From Enoplosus armatus (Eukaryota > Chordata > Actinopteri > Centrarchiformes > Enoplosidae): a stretch of DNA of 64,000 bases. Positions within the stretch are counted from its first letter, which is position 1. Every line of letters begins with the position of its first letter. The notes beneath the pieces were generated by a model. The model worked only from the letters and a program-made list of their open reading frames with translations. It was not told the DNA's origin and ran no database searches. The position numbers and the translations under genes were made by a program. Location of the stretch: positions 2,894,501 to 2,958,500 of the forward strand of contig NC_092201.1 in assembly GCF_043641665.1 (NCBI RefSeq), in the 5' to 3' direction. Below are positions 32,411 through 43,280 of this stretch, one piece after another.

Positions 32411-33271
32411 AGCATAGCATCTACCGCAGAAACTGTCCAAAAAATAAAGTTTGTGCAGTCTTTTAAAACAAAATAAACTTGGGAAAGTATTGATTTTTCT
32501 TTCTGGTTTGAAACTACGATATTAACTTACGTTTTGGAGGTTACTGACGCCGACAACATTTGCTAATTTTTATAACTATCTGACACTCGGACACTCACTG
32601 ACAGCTGCAGAACTGTTATAGATATCCAGTTCGTGGGTATAAGCTTGTCAGCTTACGTAAAGCCGTGAGCTTATGTATGATAAATACCATTGTTAAAGGG
32701 CCAATCAGGGAAATGCACATCGACTATTAAAAGGAAGGACTTGTTGATGGAGTAGTAATCTCCTTACAGTTCTCACATACCACCATGAATCGAAACACAA
32801 GTGTAAAAGCAGTAACAAACCATGTCCAGCCTCACAATCCATTCAAGATTCATGTACAGTTATCACATACCGACAGCTTTTGTATCAAGAGCGCAGTCAA
32901 TTGATTTGCATATGGGGAGGGGAAAAAAAAACCTGTCATCCCAGTAAAATCAACATAAACAATGCCAGAAAGCCACTGGGTTGCAAGCTCAACGCTTCCA
33001 TACCAAATCAAACACAGAGGACTTAAAGATGAGCTTGAAAAAGACAAATGAAAAGTTGTGACGCCATTTTCTGCACCTTGCAAATGCATCAAAAGAAAAT
33101 ATTCCCTCCCAGAGGAACAAAGAGTAAGCGACCCCCCCCCCCCACCCGCCAAATGTGTGTTTCTTGTCGTCCAGACTCCATCCAATAGACCAGTGGTTGC
33201 TGAAGCTGTATTGGTCGTCAGGGCCATGGCTTTCTCATCTGTCAGGGGTTAAGTAAAAGGGTTTGTGTGGG

Positions 33272-33273
<2 letters not shown>
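32411..33273. other. Unique sequence, possibly an old repeat, no gene seen
   Basis: 32411-32760 has the character of degraded dispersed sequence, with an imperfect inverted pair around TAAGCTTGTCAGCTTACG. It then becomes ordinary, with a C11 run near 33131-33142. No family named. Confidence 0.45.

Positions 33274-33302
<29 letters not shown>
33274..33302. repeat. (CA)14 microsatellite
   Basis: Uninterrupted CA array of about 29 bp. Confidence 0.96.
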
Positions 33303-33306
<4 letters not shown>

Positions 33307-33359
33307 CCCTCCTTTAACTGGCCCAGGACCCTGTTGGTACGACCCTCCCACCTCGCTTA

Positions 33360-33900
33360 CCTTCCCTCCCTGGCCAGTGCTCTCTTCTGGCCCTGATAAG
33401 ATGCTATCGGTAGCCCTCTAAGCACTTGAGAGGCACTTTAGGAGATCACTGGAGCCATTACCATGAAAAGTAAAAGATACAGGCTATATTGATGCCAGAT
33501 TAATACTGACCAACATGTTATTGATTTCTGCCCCCTCCCTCCCTCCCCTATCCCCTTTTTACTCTCCCTCCTTTTCTTCTTCTCTGGTCTGAACCTGTGG
33601 CAGTGATCTTATTTTCTGATGGAGCAATGTTTTGTGGCCTGGCTTGGGGAGGAGGCCGCCACCCCCCCTCCTCCTCCTCCTCCTCTTCCTCCTCCTCCTC
33701 CTCCTCCTCTTCGTCGGTGCGAGGCCACTATCTACGGTTTCACAGGGCCATCCTTTAAAAGGCGCAGAGCAAAGGCTTGCTGTTATCTGCCGATGTTATT
33801 CAATTGTTACAGGACAATCTGGGCCATTAGCCGGCTGTGTTAAATAATGCATCCGCTTTTAAAGGGGACCCTTATCTCTGCTATGCGTGTGTGTTTTTTA
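33360..33900. promoter_or_regulatory. Strong candidate conserved non-coding element, interrupted by CCT repeat
   Basis: Left part (33360-33520) has GGCCCTGATAAGATGC (GATA-like), CATTACCATG and GATTAATACTGACC. The right part (33720-33890) has GGCGCAGAGCAAAGGC (SOX/TCF-like AAAGG), TTCAATTGTTACAGG, GGGCCATTAGCC and GTTAAATAATGC. A (CCT)n array at 33666-33708 separates them. Two overlapping frames are Pro/Leu artefacts of the CCT array. Confidence 0.45.
33666..33708. repeat. (CCT)n trinucleotide repeat
   Basis: CTC/CCT units with one CTT interruption, sitting in the middle of otherwise complex, probably regulatory sequence. Confidence 0.93.
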
Positions 33901-34399
33901 ACATTATTAGTATAGGAGTGTAATGAAAGGTCCCTGCCTGATGGGCACTGATATACCTCCAAGGTCTCTATGAACCTGCACAACAACAACAATGCATAAA
34001 CAAACAGTGACCTTTTTAATGAAGCCTGGTTTTATCTCATTTTATTAAAAAGGACAACAAGAAGCGGAAACGCTTCAGACGAGATAAAAATGTATTTAAA
34101 TGCGCTCGTCTAAAGGCGCAGACAATCGATCACGATGCGTTTACAGCCGCTTTGGGAGGAAAAAGGACAAGCACATACAGGCCAGTGTGTTGCTATGAGA
34201 CACAAACGGGGAGGAAGAGATCGACGGAGAAAGCGAAGGAATGGAGAGAACAGGAGGAAGAGGTGAAGAATGAGAGGGGTGGTTAACCTGAACGAGAGGA
34301 AACCAAATGAAGAAAGAGACGGCGAGGGGAAGGGGAGGATGTGATGGAAGAGTACAGAGAGAGGGAAGGATGGAGGAAGGGATGGGGATGGCGGAGGGA
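33901..34399. other. Unique and purine-rich sequence, no gene seen
   Basis: TTTTATCTCATTTTATTAAAAAGG near 34031 and a GAGGAAGAGG-rich purine tract at 34200-34400. The minus 105-codon Ser/Pro/Leu frame is the antisense of the purine tract. Confidence 0.55.
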
Positions 34400-34740
34400 G
34401 AGCGATAACCGCAATGTCTTCAGTCACAGATTTACACAGGCCATTGCACTCCCATTCTCCCTGGCTCTTATCAATGGAATTATTGAGCAGTGTGGCATAC
34501 CATTAAAAATTCTGCTTAGATTTCACAAAAATCAAATTGCGTAAGGTAATGAACGCAGCTTTCAAATGGACTCCTCACCGATACCCATTCTCAGCAGGCA
34601 GAAATACATCTCAGTCATAATTCGCTATCTTTATTGTACTTGGACACAGACTTAACTATGCTGCCAAAGCAGGGGAAAGCTTAATAATCGCTGTTGCCCT
34701 TGATGTTAAAGGGGTGATTTTGAGGCTATTGCTTTGCAGC
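34400..34740. promoter_or_regulatory. Strong candidate conserved non-coding element
   Basis: About 340 bp without repeats: CTTATCAATGGAATTATTG (about 34467), ACCATTAAAAATTCTGC, AAATCAAATTGCG, AAGGTAATGAACGC, CAGTCATAATTCGC and AGCTTAATAATCGCTG. TAAT/ATTA cores occur roughly every 40-50 bp. Ends in a pyrimidine tract. No coding signal. Among the best enhancer candidates. Confidence 0.45.
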
Positions 34741-35159
34741 TATTTCTCGCTCTCCCTCCCTCATTCTTTGTCTTTTTCCGTCTCGATTTCTCCCTCTATC
34801 TCCATCTATCACCCCCCTTTTTTTTTTGTCCTCCCTTCATCCTCCTATCCCTCTCTTTCTTCTTCTGTGTTTCCCTCCCTCTGCAGGCCTCACTGTCAGC
34901 CAAGGTCAGATGGGTCAGCACAGGTTTTTTTTTTTTACTCCCAGAATCTCCCTCTTCCAAAGCGCTGTTTGCTGATGACTGGGAGCTATGAAGCCCAGCA
35001 AGAAACACATTTCAGTGATGTCAGCACCCTTGTTTGCATTGGCTGGTGCTGTTCAAACACACACACATCGGCACAGAGAAGCACACAACTTCATTTGTCT
35101 TCTTAATTTATGACTCAGACACGTTAAAATAAAAACGACTGTATGTATAAAAGCAGAGC
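34741..35159. other. Pyrimidine-rich tract and spacer
   Basis: CTCCCTC/TCTTT-rich at 34745-34890 with a T10 run at 34925. The 130-codon plus frame is Ser/Leu/Phe-rich from this bias. Short CACACA tract near 35060. No gene. Confidence 0.65.
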
Positions 35160-36430
35160 TGGGGGGGGGGGTTAAGTCTCTTTCTCACAGACCAGACTGA
35201 AGACAAGGCTCTGTTGTCTGCAACAATAGAGTGAGGTAACACTAAAGGAGTGGCATGTAGAGCCACTGTACCTTCCAACAGCTATAAATCTCAGAGTACA
35301 GGTCTACTTTCAGAATAGTTTAGCCATTTGACACATAAGACGTTGACATGTGCAAACGCTAAGAAGTCTTTCGAGTATTAGTTGAAGGAGAAGAGGATAG
35401 ACTTCTCTTCTATCGTGTTTTCTTTGTGCGAAGGAGAGTTGGGGTTGTTTCTTTAAATGAAAAGAGAAAAGCATTTAAAAGATGTTTGCATATCAAGTTC
35501 AAACGAACATACTGAAGGTGTGCAATCATTGCCAGGGTAATTTTGACAAATTATGTACATAATGTACTGCACGTAATGATTTACACGTAGCTTTGAAACA
35601 AGAGTTGATTGTACAAATGTGTATTTTGAGTAAACTGTGTGAACTTAACTGTTAGCGACGAGCCGTCAGACAGCATTAAATGTACAATCCTAAGAAGAGA
35701 ATGCCAGGGGGGAGCAAACAGCAAACGGAGAAATAGAAAGAAGTTTGCGGAGCTATTGTGACCGACTAGCATTAGCTTGTCCTGGATGACTTGCGTGATG
35801 GGGGTTAACTAGCCAGCCATAGTAATTAATCAACTAGCCTTGCGCGAAGTCACTATGTCAATACGTGTCTGGAATCAAATATCTCACGAAGACGCACGGA
35901 TCAATTTCTGGTGTGACTGGGCCTTTAAAGTGCTTATGTACTCAATTTTAACAGTGCACATGGGTAAACAAGCAGCTGTGATGCGTGGGCATAGTTCACA
36001 TACTGTGTGAAACTGTAAGATTAGAAAGTGGTGGGGGGGGGCAGGGGCAGGGTAGGGCCAAGTATTCCCAGAATATCTTCCTTGAGAACGTCAGCGCTAA
36101 ACACTCAAAGACGTTACTATGTTAACGTTGACATGGCAGACCTCACTTCGTGTCCTGATATGCTGCCCCCACTGTGTTTGTGCTTAACTGCATCTTGAAG
36201 ACGCAGATTTCCTGTGGACATGCACGACCAGTGACGGAACACAGGGTACGTTATGTAGCCGTCACGTACAGACGAACATGTTCAAAGCAAGTATATATAT
36301 TCACTCTTGAGCCTAAAAACAAACATCTGCCAAAGAATAGAGGAGAAACTAACAATATCCTCTTTAAAGAAAGACTATGTAAAGAAGTCTGGGGTCTGGG
36401 CATGCCACCTTTTAAAACATGCTCTTAATG
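35160..36430. other. Unique sequence, possible old dispersed repeat, no gene seen
   Basis: A G10 run at 35161-35170. 35600-35960 (GTTAGCGACGAGCCG, GACTAGCATTAGCTTG, ACTAGCCAGCC, CTGGGCCTTTAAAG) has the texture of a dispersed fish repeat but I cannot match it. The remainder is AT-moderate. Confidence 0.45.
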
Positions 36431-36999
36431 CATTTGGCCTGCACTTCATCAGGGAGTAACGCACAAAACTGCACTACCAAACTGTTTATTTTACGGAACT
36501 ACTTATCATTCTCTGACTTTTGAAGATGACAGGACATAAACAATGACAATTTGTCAGACAAACTTCACTGCTCAGAAGGATCTAGTTCCACTTAACTTAA
36601 TGTCAGCCCCCCCATCCCCAGCCTCATTCATCCAAAACCAAAAATAACAACCCAAAGCCCAAACACTGTCCTCTCTGTAGCTTCCTGGCACAGACTCTAT
36701 CTGGCTGGCCTTTCCCTGCAGCCAGTATCAGTGTGATGTGCCAAAGCGACAACTGCATGCCACGCAGATCTCGCCTCGCCTCTCTTCTGCGGCTAGTTAG
36801 CCCGCTAGCGCTTTCAGCTGTCTGCCCGTCTGTTGGTCGGTCCGTCTGTAGCCTGCTGGGCTTCTCCAATCAGAGGCCTTAGCTCGTGCAGCCCCTAATC
36901 CAACCATGGGCTTTACCCCACCAGCTCAGTGTAATCACACAGCTAATTCACAGGCGGACGGGAGGAAGGCAATCCGTGACGGACGTTTTTTGTGCAACT
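36431..36999. other. Unique sequence, no gene seen
   Basis: Non-repetitive. 36740-36960 is denser (GCTAGTTAGCCCGCTAGCG at 36791, CACAGCTAATTCACAGG at 36939) and may adjoin the next element. No coding feature. Confidence 0.5.
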
Positions 37000-37445
37000 A
37001 AGAATGAGCTCCCCGGTGACCAGGGGAGGTGGTGGAGTGGGAGACTGTCAATGAAGGGGCCGTGAAAAGATGGCTCCGGAAAGGCGAGATGCGAGGGGAA
37101 TAGATGAATAGCAGAAACGGGCTCCGAGATAGAAGTACGAAATAAGGAAATTGTTTGGAGTGTATAAAAAAAGGGACATGAATCTGTAGCAGTCTTTTGC
37201 CAAGAGAGTGCTGAAAGAGCCATTGTGAGTTGGAACAGTCTATATTACTCAATAAAGGCTTTGATGAAAGGCGAGGCTCTGTATTAATTTGGATAAGAAA
37301 CCTTTGCCTCCGTGCCCCTTTTCTCTCTCGGCTCCCATCCACGACACCTCTGTGGTTTAAAGCAGTGTTCGGTTTCAGTTCAGCAAGCCAAGTCATTACA
37401 TTTCAACATGTCGCACCTTTCAGAGGGGGAATTAACTAGTGCTGT
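37000..37445. promoter_or_regulatory. Candidate conserved non-coding block
   Basis: GACCAGGGGAGGTGG at 37019 weakly resembles a CTCF core. Further on are CTCAATAAAGGC, TGTATTAATTTGG and GGGAATTAACTAG cores. Overlapping frames on both strands have no domain. It ends before an AAG/A tract. Confidence 0.3.
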
Positions 37446-38229
37446 TATTTCTTCATTCCCCGCACGCCGGGACCCAGAGGAACAGAAGAAGAAGAAGAAG
37501 AAGAAAAAAAAAAAAGAGGTGTCGATATTTTGACATTGTCACTTCATGCACACTTGCATGCATGCCTCTGCTGTGTGAATGTACAGTATGCCCTCTGACT
37601 GTCCTCTCCACAGAACGGCCTTCTCGTTGCTAATTTCAGATGAACTCAGGAGGTGCAGGGATTGTAGCTTGGCTGTCTGCCTGATTTTACCGTTGACATC
37701 CCGGCAACAAAGGAGAGTGGATCTCTCTTACACTTGTCAACGCGCTCCAACACTCAGCAGTCAGCGTAAACAGAGTGGAAACCACAGATATACTGTATAA
37801 CTCTGCATACGAACCAGTAAAATAACTGTCGAGATCCGAACAGAAGCGCCAGCTTGATAAGAACGTGGAGGGAGTCCAGGTATTTCATGCATATCATGAG
37901 CCGATGAAAAAGACAAATGCATGAAAAAAATGAGACTGAAGCCAAGAGGCCATGACTTTCTGTACCTCGTTGTTCATTTTTGTGATAACATGCCTACTTA
38001 CCAAACAGTTAATAAGAGGTTGTTTTTAAATCCTCATCAGTTTGTGGTCAGTTTAAAGGACAACATGCACTGGCTGCATTATGTAACTTTGCACCAGATG
38101 CGTCTTACTGGCTGCGTACCCCTGCTGTGTTTACCTATTTATATATTTACCTTTTAAAACTCTTTGTCGTTTTATAGTTATGTGATCCACTAATGAAGCT
38201 TTTAAACTACTGTAGTGTCATAATAAGAT
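37446..38229. other. AAG tract and unique sequence, no gene seen
   Basis: GAAGAAGAAG then A13 at 37484-37515, followed by non-repetitive AT-moderate sequence. Frames up to 78 codons with no domain. Confidence 0.55.
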
Positions 38230-38515
38230 TTACTAGCTTGAGTCACAGTGATTGATCACTCCAGGGTTCTGTGGCTCTTATTACAATTACTCAATACGCT
38301 GATTTGTTTGGTCTGCGCTGATTGGTGGAGGGCTCCCGGGGGTGGGCGGAGCTGCATTTTTTGCTGCGTTGCTACCTGTCTAGATGAGTCAGAGTTGGAA
38401 ATGGGATGGAGGCAGGCAGCTACTTGAGGTTTAGGGAGGTAATCTGTGCTCATTAGCGGCACCCACAAGCGTTTCAGTGCGGTAATTTGGTCGCCCAACC
38501 AGAGCCTGGAGGGAG
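38230..38515. promoter_or_regulatory. Candidate regulatory block with CCAAT/GC-box pair
   Basis: An inverted CCAAT box (CTGATTGGTGG, 38319-38329) lies about 13 bp from a GC box (GGGGGTGGGCGGAGC, 38338-38352), flanked by TTACAATTACTC, GCTCATTAGCGGC and GGTAATTTGG cores. CCAAT plus Sp1 spacing is promoter-like, but no TATA, transcript evidence or downstream coding start is visible, so it could equally be an enhancer. Confidence 0.3.
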
Positions 38516-38623
38516 AAAAACAGGCCGGGAGAAAGATACGCTAACTGATAGGATGTGTAGCGTCAGGTAAACTGACACTTTTATGGTGTGTATGTGTGCG
38601 TAATGTCTGCATTTTTTGTTTAT

Positions 38624-38625
<2 letters not shown>
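38516..38625. other. Unique spacer
   Basis: Short spacer before a TG array; nothing recognised. Confidence 0.4.

Positions 38626-38676
<51 letters not shown>
38626..38676. repeat. (TG)25 microsatellite
   Basis: Pure TG array of about 51 bp. Confidence 0.97.
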
Positions 38677-38679
<3 letters not shown>

Positions 38680-39560
38680 GCAACCCCACTCAACAGAGGA
38701 GAGACCTATAAAACCATCACGTAAAATCCCAAAAGCACTACTGTCGTCATGGAAGCTTTGATGTATTGACAATAAACAGCCAAGCCCGATGAGTTGGAAC
38801 GTCCTGTGTGTGTCTCGTTAGTTTAATGTCATTGTCTGCGGTGTGTGACATGTAAAAACGCATGTGTGACACACTGACAACCTAAACAGACATTTCAGAT
38901 TTTAAAAAAACAACGGAGGAAGACCTGCACGCAAAGGCAGATCAAGAAAAACAAGAAGGAAATGTGTACAAACGTGTATTTATTATGTTCATAGGTCGTG
39001 TTGAGGAGTTTACATACAAACTTAGTTGTGTATGTATTTATGAATGGCAGGGCCAGTCCAGGCAGGATGTCCGAAACATGATGAAACTGTGGAACGAGAC
39101 AGAAACCTCAACAACAAAGCACAAAGAATCCCCTCCTGCTTCACCTCATATCGTATTAGTCCAATATTATTCAATCAGGTTTCGATGTTTATGATCCTCG
39201 CCTAAAATGGAGGAAGAAAACACACACACAGTGGAAAAGAAGCACCACATTAACCCTCAGAGATTACAAACTGTGGAGATGGTCGGTGACGTAGAGCATA
39301 TCATTTTATTTATCTTTTCCAGCATTTTTACAAATGATCTCTCATATGAAAAAAACCATATGACATTTCAACGAATTAAAACCAACGTTTCATTACAACA
39401 TAGATTTACTTCCAGTAAGCAGCACGATTCTGCTCTAATCAGGCCTCAATAATCAGTAATAGACTTGATAATAAACTGTACAGAGAGATGTGAGGGGAGA
39501 AAATCAGAAACTGAGAAAGAGAAACTCTCTACAGCTCCAAACTGGTGATCAGGTGTTGAT

Positions 39561-39561
<1 letters not shown>
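38677..39561. other. Unique sequence, no gene seen
   Basis: AT-moderate non-coding DNA. GAGTTTACATACAAACTTAG near 39006 superficially recalls a Tc1 end but lacks a second end. No gene. Confidence 0.55.
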
Positions 39562-39596
<35 letters not shown>

Positions 39597-39754
39597 AAAC
39601 ACATGTGAACACGCAGATATACAGAATATGGAAGCAGAGCTGAGAGGGGATGGGGGGGGGGGGTCAAACCACCAGAGGAAGACACTGCTCCAGAGGCCTT
39701 TATTAACTCCGCTGACAACTCCTGCTTGTAACCACAGCTAGGTCATGTCACACA

Positions 39755-39794
<40 letters not shown>

Positions 39795-40082
39795 TGACAA
39801 GCACACTGTTACCAGATTGGACAGCACCCAAGACTGTTGGTGGCACCTGCATTGTTGTAAGACGTTCCCTCTTATTTAGCTATAGCATCCCTCTCCGAAA
39901 TAGCTGTGAGCACACACACACACACACACACACGTATATGCACCGTTTGGTTTTGGTTGCAGTGTGTGCTCAGCAGGAGACAGTGTGTATTACCTGTTTT
40001 AGTTGTGGCCAAGCTTGGGAAGGGGGTGGGGGGGGGCAGGATTAAGCTGGCTGGCTGACGTTGTGCCAACACTAAAATCAAC

Positions 40083-40122
<40 letters not shown>

Positions 40123-40418
40123 CTCACACCACACACACGTGTCCACCATATAAAGCGTTTCCTTTTGTTCATGCCTGCCTCTGAATTCTTTATAATCCTG
40201 CAGCCCCAAATGAAAGTGTGTGTGCATGTAGACACTTGTGTGTTTTCTCAGCTGTGTGTGTGTGTGTGTGTGTGTGAGATGTCTCCTGAATTATAGTATG
40301 TGAATACGTGAGAAACACACCTTGTGAGATTAGTCTCTTCAGAAATTGGCTGATGTGTTAAAGTAGGTTTTCTGCGGACACGCTCAGTATCAGGGAGGCT
40401 AAAACACTGCTCGTTTGG

Positions 40419-40459
<41 letters not shown>

Positions 40460-40609
40460 GAAACTGTATCCAGTTTCTAGTGAACAATGTGAAATTACAT
40501 ATTGTCAGTGGGTTAAGAGGGGTTACCGTTTGCTTAAAGTGGCATTTTCTGAGCTGTTCAGTTTGCAGCGACACTGTTTGCTACCCAGGGAGAATTCAAC
40601 ATACATAAA

Positions 40610-40643
<34 letters not shown>

Positions 40644-40762
40644 AGTATAAACTACATAGATGGCTCAGACTTCACAGTGGGGTTTTGGTAGTGGTGTAAT
40701 TTGTTTTATTAAACACAATTACAGCAGCTTTGCTTTTCTAACCTGGTCGTGAGAGGCCACAG

Positions 40763-40796
<34 letters not shown>

Positions 40797-40960
40797 AGTG
40801 TGTGTGTGTGTGTGTGGGAGTGTGTGTGTGTGTGTGTGTGTGTATATTTATTATTCTATAGAAAACAATTTTGTGAAAGTTTTCCTTCGATATATATATA
40901 TATATATTGCTGTATTGCAGTATTGTAATGTGGATTGTATTAAGGTGAGTGTGTTATTGG

Positions 40961-40999
<39 letters not shown>
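39562..40999. repeat. Cluster of alternating CA and TG arrays
   Basis: CA arrays at 39562-39594, 39761-39792, 39911-39933, 40085-40120 and 40611-40641. TG arrays at 40253-40277, 40421-40455, 40766-40843 (interrupted) and 40962-40999. A TA array sits at 40890-40907 and a G11 run near 39652. About a quarter of this 1.4 kb is dinucleotide repeat. Intervening unique pieces of 110-170 bp show no gene. Opposite orientations allow intramolecular pairing. Confidence 0.95.
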
Positions 41000-41002
<3 letters not shown>

Positions 41003-41099
41003 TCCTGTAGTCAGTAAGGTGATCTGAGGGCCACAGTTAAAAACACAAACGGAGATGAAAGCAAAGTGCCGAGTCAACACAACAGCTGCAGACGGCCAC
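41000..41099. other. Unique spacer
   Basis: Short sequence after the microsatellite cluster; no feature recognised. Confidence 0.4.
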
Positions 41100-41640
41100 A
41101 TTGTTTGTGAAGAAAAGCCGACGCTGTTGAATTAAGGCAGAAAAAAAAAACAGCATGGCTTAATTACTGTCGCATAATACCAATTATTTTGTCTCCACAC
41201 CCTTATCTTAATTACTTCAAAAGACCAACTTCAATTAGGACGTGAAAACTGCATCTAGAATTGGCAGTCCAATCCCCAGCTCCCCACGGAGGCGACGTCA
41301 CTCAATTACACACACACACACACACATACACACTCAATTATTCACACACACACACAAGCTGAATCTTACCAACAAATTTACTGATAATTAATTGACATGC
41401 CAGGCATAATATTCAGCATAAATAAATGAGCATTGTTCTGAAAAAACGAAGATGAAAGCGTAGCAATTAATTCCCCTGAATCAGTACAGAGCGAACCAGT
41501 CGCCGTCCAAATCATTTCATGTGTGCGAGATTCCACCGAAATGTCAGAGATTTATCTAATCGGCGGGTTTGAATTAGAACGATGTGCAGTTATATGTTTC
41601 AGAGGCAAAACCAGGTCGTTCCAGACCTCTAAGTGGAGGA
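41100..41640. promoter_or_regulatory. Strong candidate conserved non-coding element, TAAT-rich
   Basis: GGCTTAATTACTGTCGC (about 41157), ACCAATTATTTTG, TCTTAATTACTTC, TTCAATTAGG, ACTGATAATTAATTGACATG (41380), AGCAATTAATTCCCC (41461) and TTGAATTAGAACG (41569). Short CA tracts near 41308-41356 interrupt it. It has a very high density of TTAATT/CAATTA homeodomain cores and no coding frame. Confidence 0.45.
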
Positions 41641-42837
41641 ACAAGAACCGACTAATAATGAATTGACTTGAATTTTATCCACATGGGCTCATAATCGGGC
41701 CTCTTCGTCTTCTGTTCGCTCACTTAAACCCCTAAAAGCTCCAGAATCTTCAGGCAATATTTCCAGTGGACAGTTTCCCATTCATCCTGCTGACAATTAT
41801 GATGGATTAAACAATTAACAGGAGAACACTGAGTTCTGGCAGACGGCTTGTTGGTTAAATGCTTTAAGAAGTTTAGACGCACCATAGAACCATTACTCTT
41901 AAAAATCATCATCAAGTTATCAGCTACACGCATTCATCTGCTGCCCGGTGCTTTTCAGCTCTTTAGACTTCCGTGATCACCACATTCACGTCTTCGCAAC
42001 TTCTGTGAACACATGAACAACATTTTGATGAGGATGTAAAGAATTAAAAGCTGACACTTAAGGCTGTTTGCACCCTGTGCCAGATCATCCACTGTCAAAC
42101 CCGCCATCCAAACATAGTTTCATGGTCTTGGTGCCACTGCAAACATTTATTTTGAAGACTTTATCAAAATGTGTGTGTGCCTCTGATGAGTGCTGCTCCT
42201 GAAATATTAGTGGTAAAGTGGTAACTTTTACAATATATATACAAGTTATTTGAGAAGAAATGTTTATGCTTTAAAGTCAAAACCTTGTGTGTGTGTGTGT
42301 CACTTAAAGAAAGTGGATGCCTCTTTCATCTTTAATGTGTCTTCAGGACGGAGAAGACTACTTCAACAAGCCTGTTGCAGTGATTTTAACACCTACAATC
42401 TACACACCTGAAGAAATGATGTAATCACTGGATCCAAATGTCGCCTGGAGTCCGTGAAACCGATAGGCATGTCCATCTTTCAGCTTCCTGAGCGACAAGC
42501 TGTTGACACAGTGTTGTCTCATCTTCTAAAAGACCCTTTAGTGTCCACTAAGAGCTGAGAGGGGTAAAGTGCACTGTGTGTGTTTGTGTATATTTGTGTA
42601 TGAAGGGGAGGTGGGGCAGTGCAGGAGAATGGGGAGATACTCAGGCTGTGTTTGTGAGGAGATGAAAGGTAATGCAGACCATCGGGTCACATGTCTGGCC
42701 GCATGACGAACGGCTGTTACCATCCTAAACTTTGGAGGGTCGGAGGAGGAGGGTGGGTTACACGTCGGAGAGATGGTGGGTGAGTAAGGCAGTAGGCGGG
42801 AGGTGGAGGGGTGTTCTTGTCCCTGACCCATGTCTAA
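41641..42837. other. Unique sequence, no gene seen
   Basis: AT-moderate sequence with a short TG tract near 42286-42300. GTG/GGA-rich from about 42600. Frames under 105 codons have no features. Confidence 0.55.
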
Positions 42838-43280
42838 GTGGCGCTGCAATGTTTACTGCGAGGAAGGAAGCTGTCAACTGTGTTTGCTCCCATCTCAACA
42901 AGACGGAGAAACTCCTCACCCACCCCCGACATACGGAGACGGAGAGAGACCAATGTGCTGTACGTTTCTGAAGACGGAAAGTCAGAAGCAAGAGAAGGAG
43001 TGTTTCTGACTGACTCCATTTGGTCTGCGCTGGTGCGTCTGGAGGAGCGCATGTCGAGCCGGAGCGACGGGCCTCCCCTGCAAGGGCCCGGAGGTGATTG
43101 ACAGGGCTTTCTACTTGAGGTATAGAGTTTCCCCCTGGTGTAAAGTCCCTGTAGCTCTCCTCCAAAGGGTGACTGCATTCCTGACCAGGTCATGAACTGA
43201 CCACCTTTACCGCCGACACCCCCCACAACCACCAGAAACCTCTCAACCCCCCCCCACCTGAGCTGCAGAGCAACCACCAA
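42838..43280. other. GC-moderate region open in three frames, coding status doubtful
   Basis: Three overlapping frames of 87 (plus, stop-bounded, starting at GTG), 148 (minus) and 135 (minus) codons occupy this span. The plus frame contains a charged stretch RRRRETNVLYVSED and the ending RLEERMSSRSDGPPLQGPGG, which reads mildly protein-like. It has no ATG at its start, and no polypyrimidine-AG acceptor or donor fits it. Low stop density from GC content is the simplest explanation. A degenerate retrocopy cannot be excluded. Confidence 0.2.

Noticed and set aside
39003..39030. Possible Tc1/mariner terminal repeat (GAGTTTACATACAAACTTAG)
   Set aside because: Only a partial resemblance; no partner inverted repeat within several kb and no transposase remnant.
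40766..40843. CRISPR-like or periodic array
   Set aside because: The periodicity is a TG dinucleotide microsatellite with interruptions. There are no repeat-spacer units, and the window is eukaryotic.
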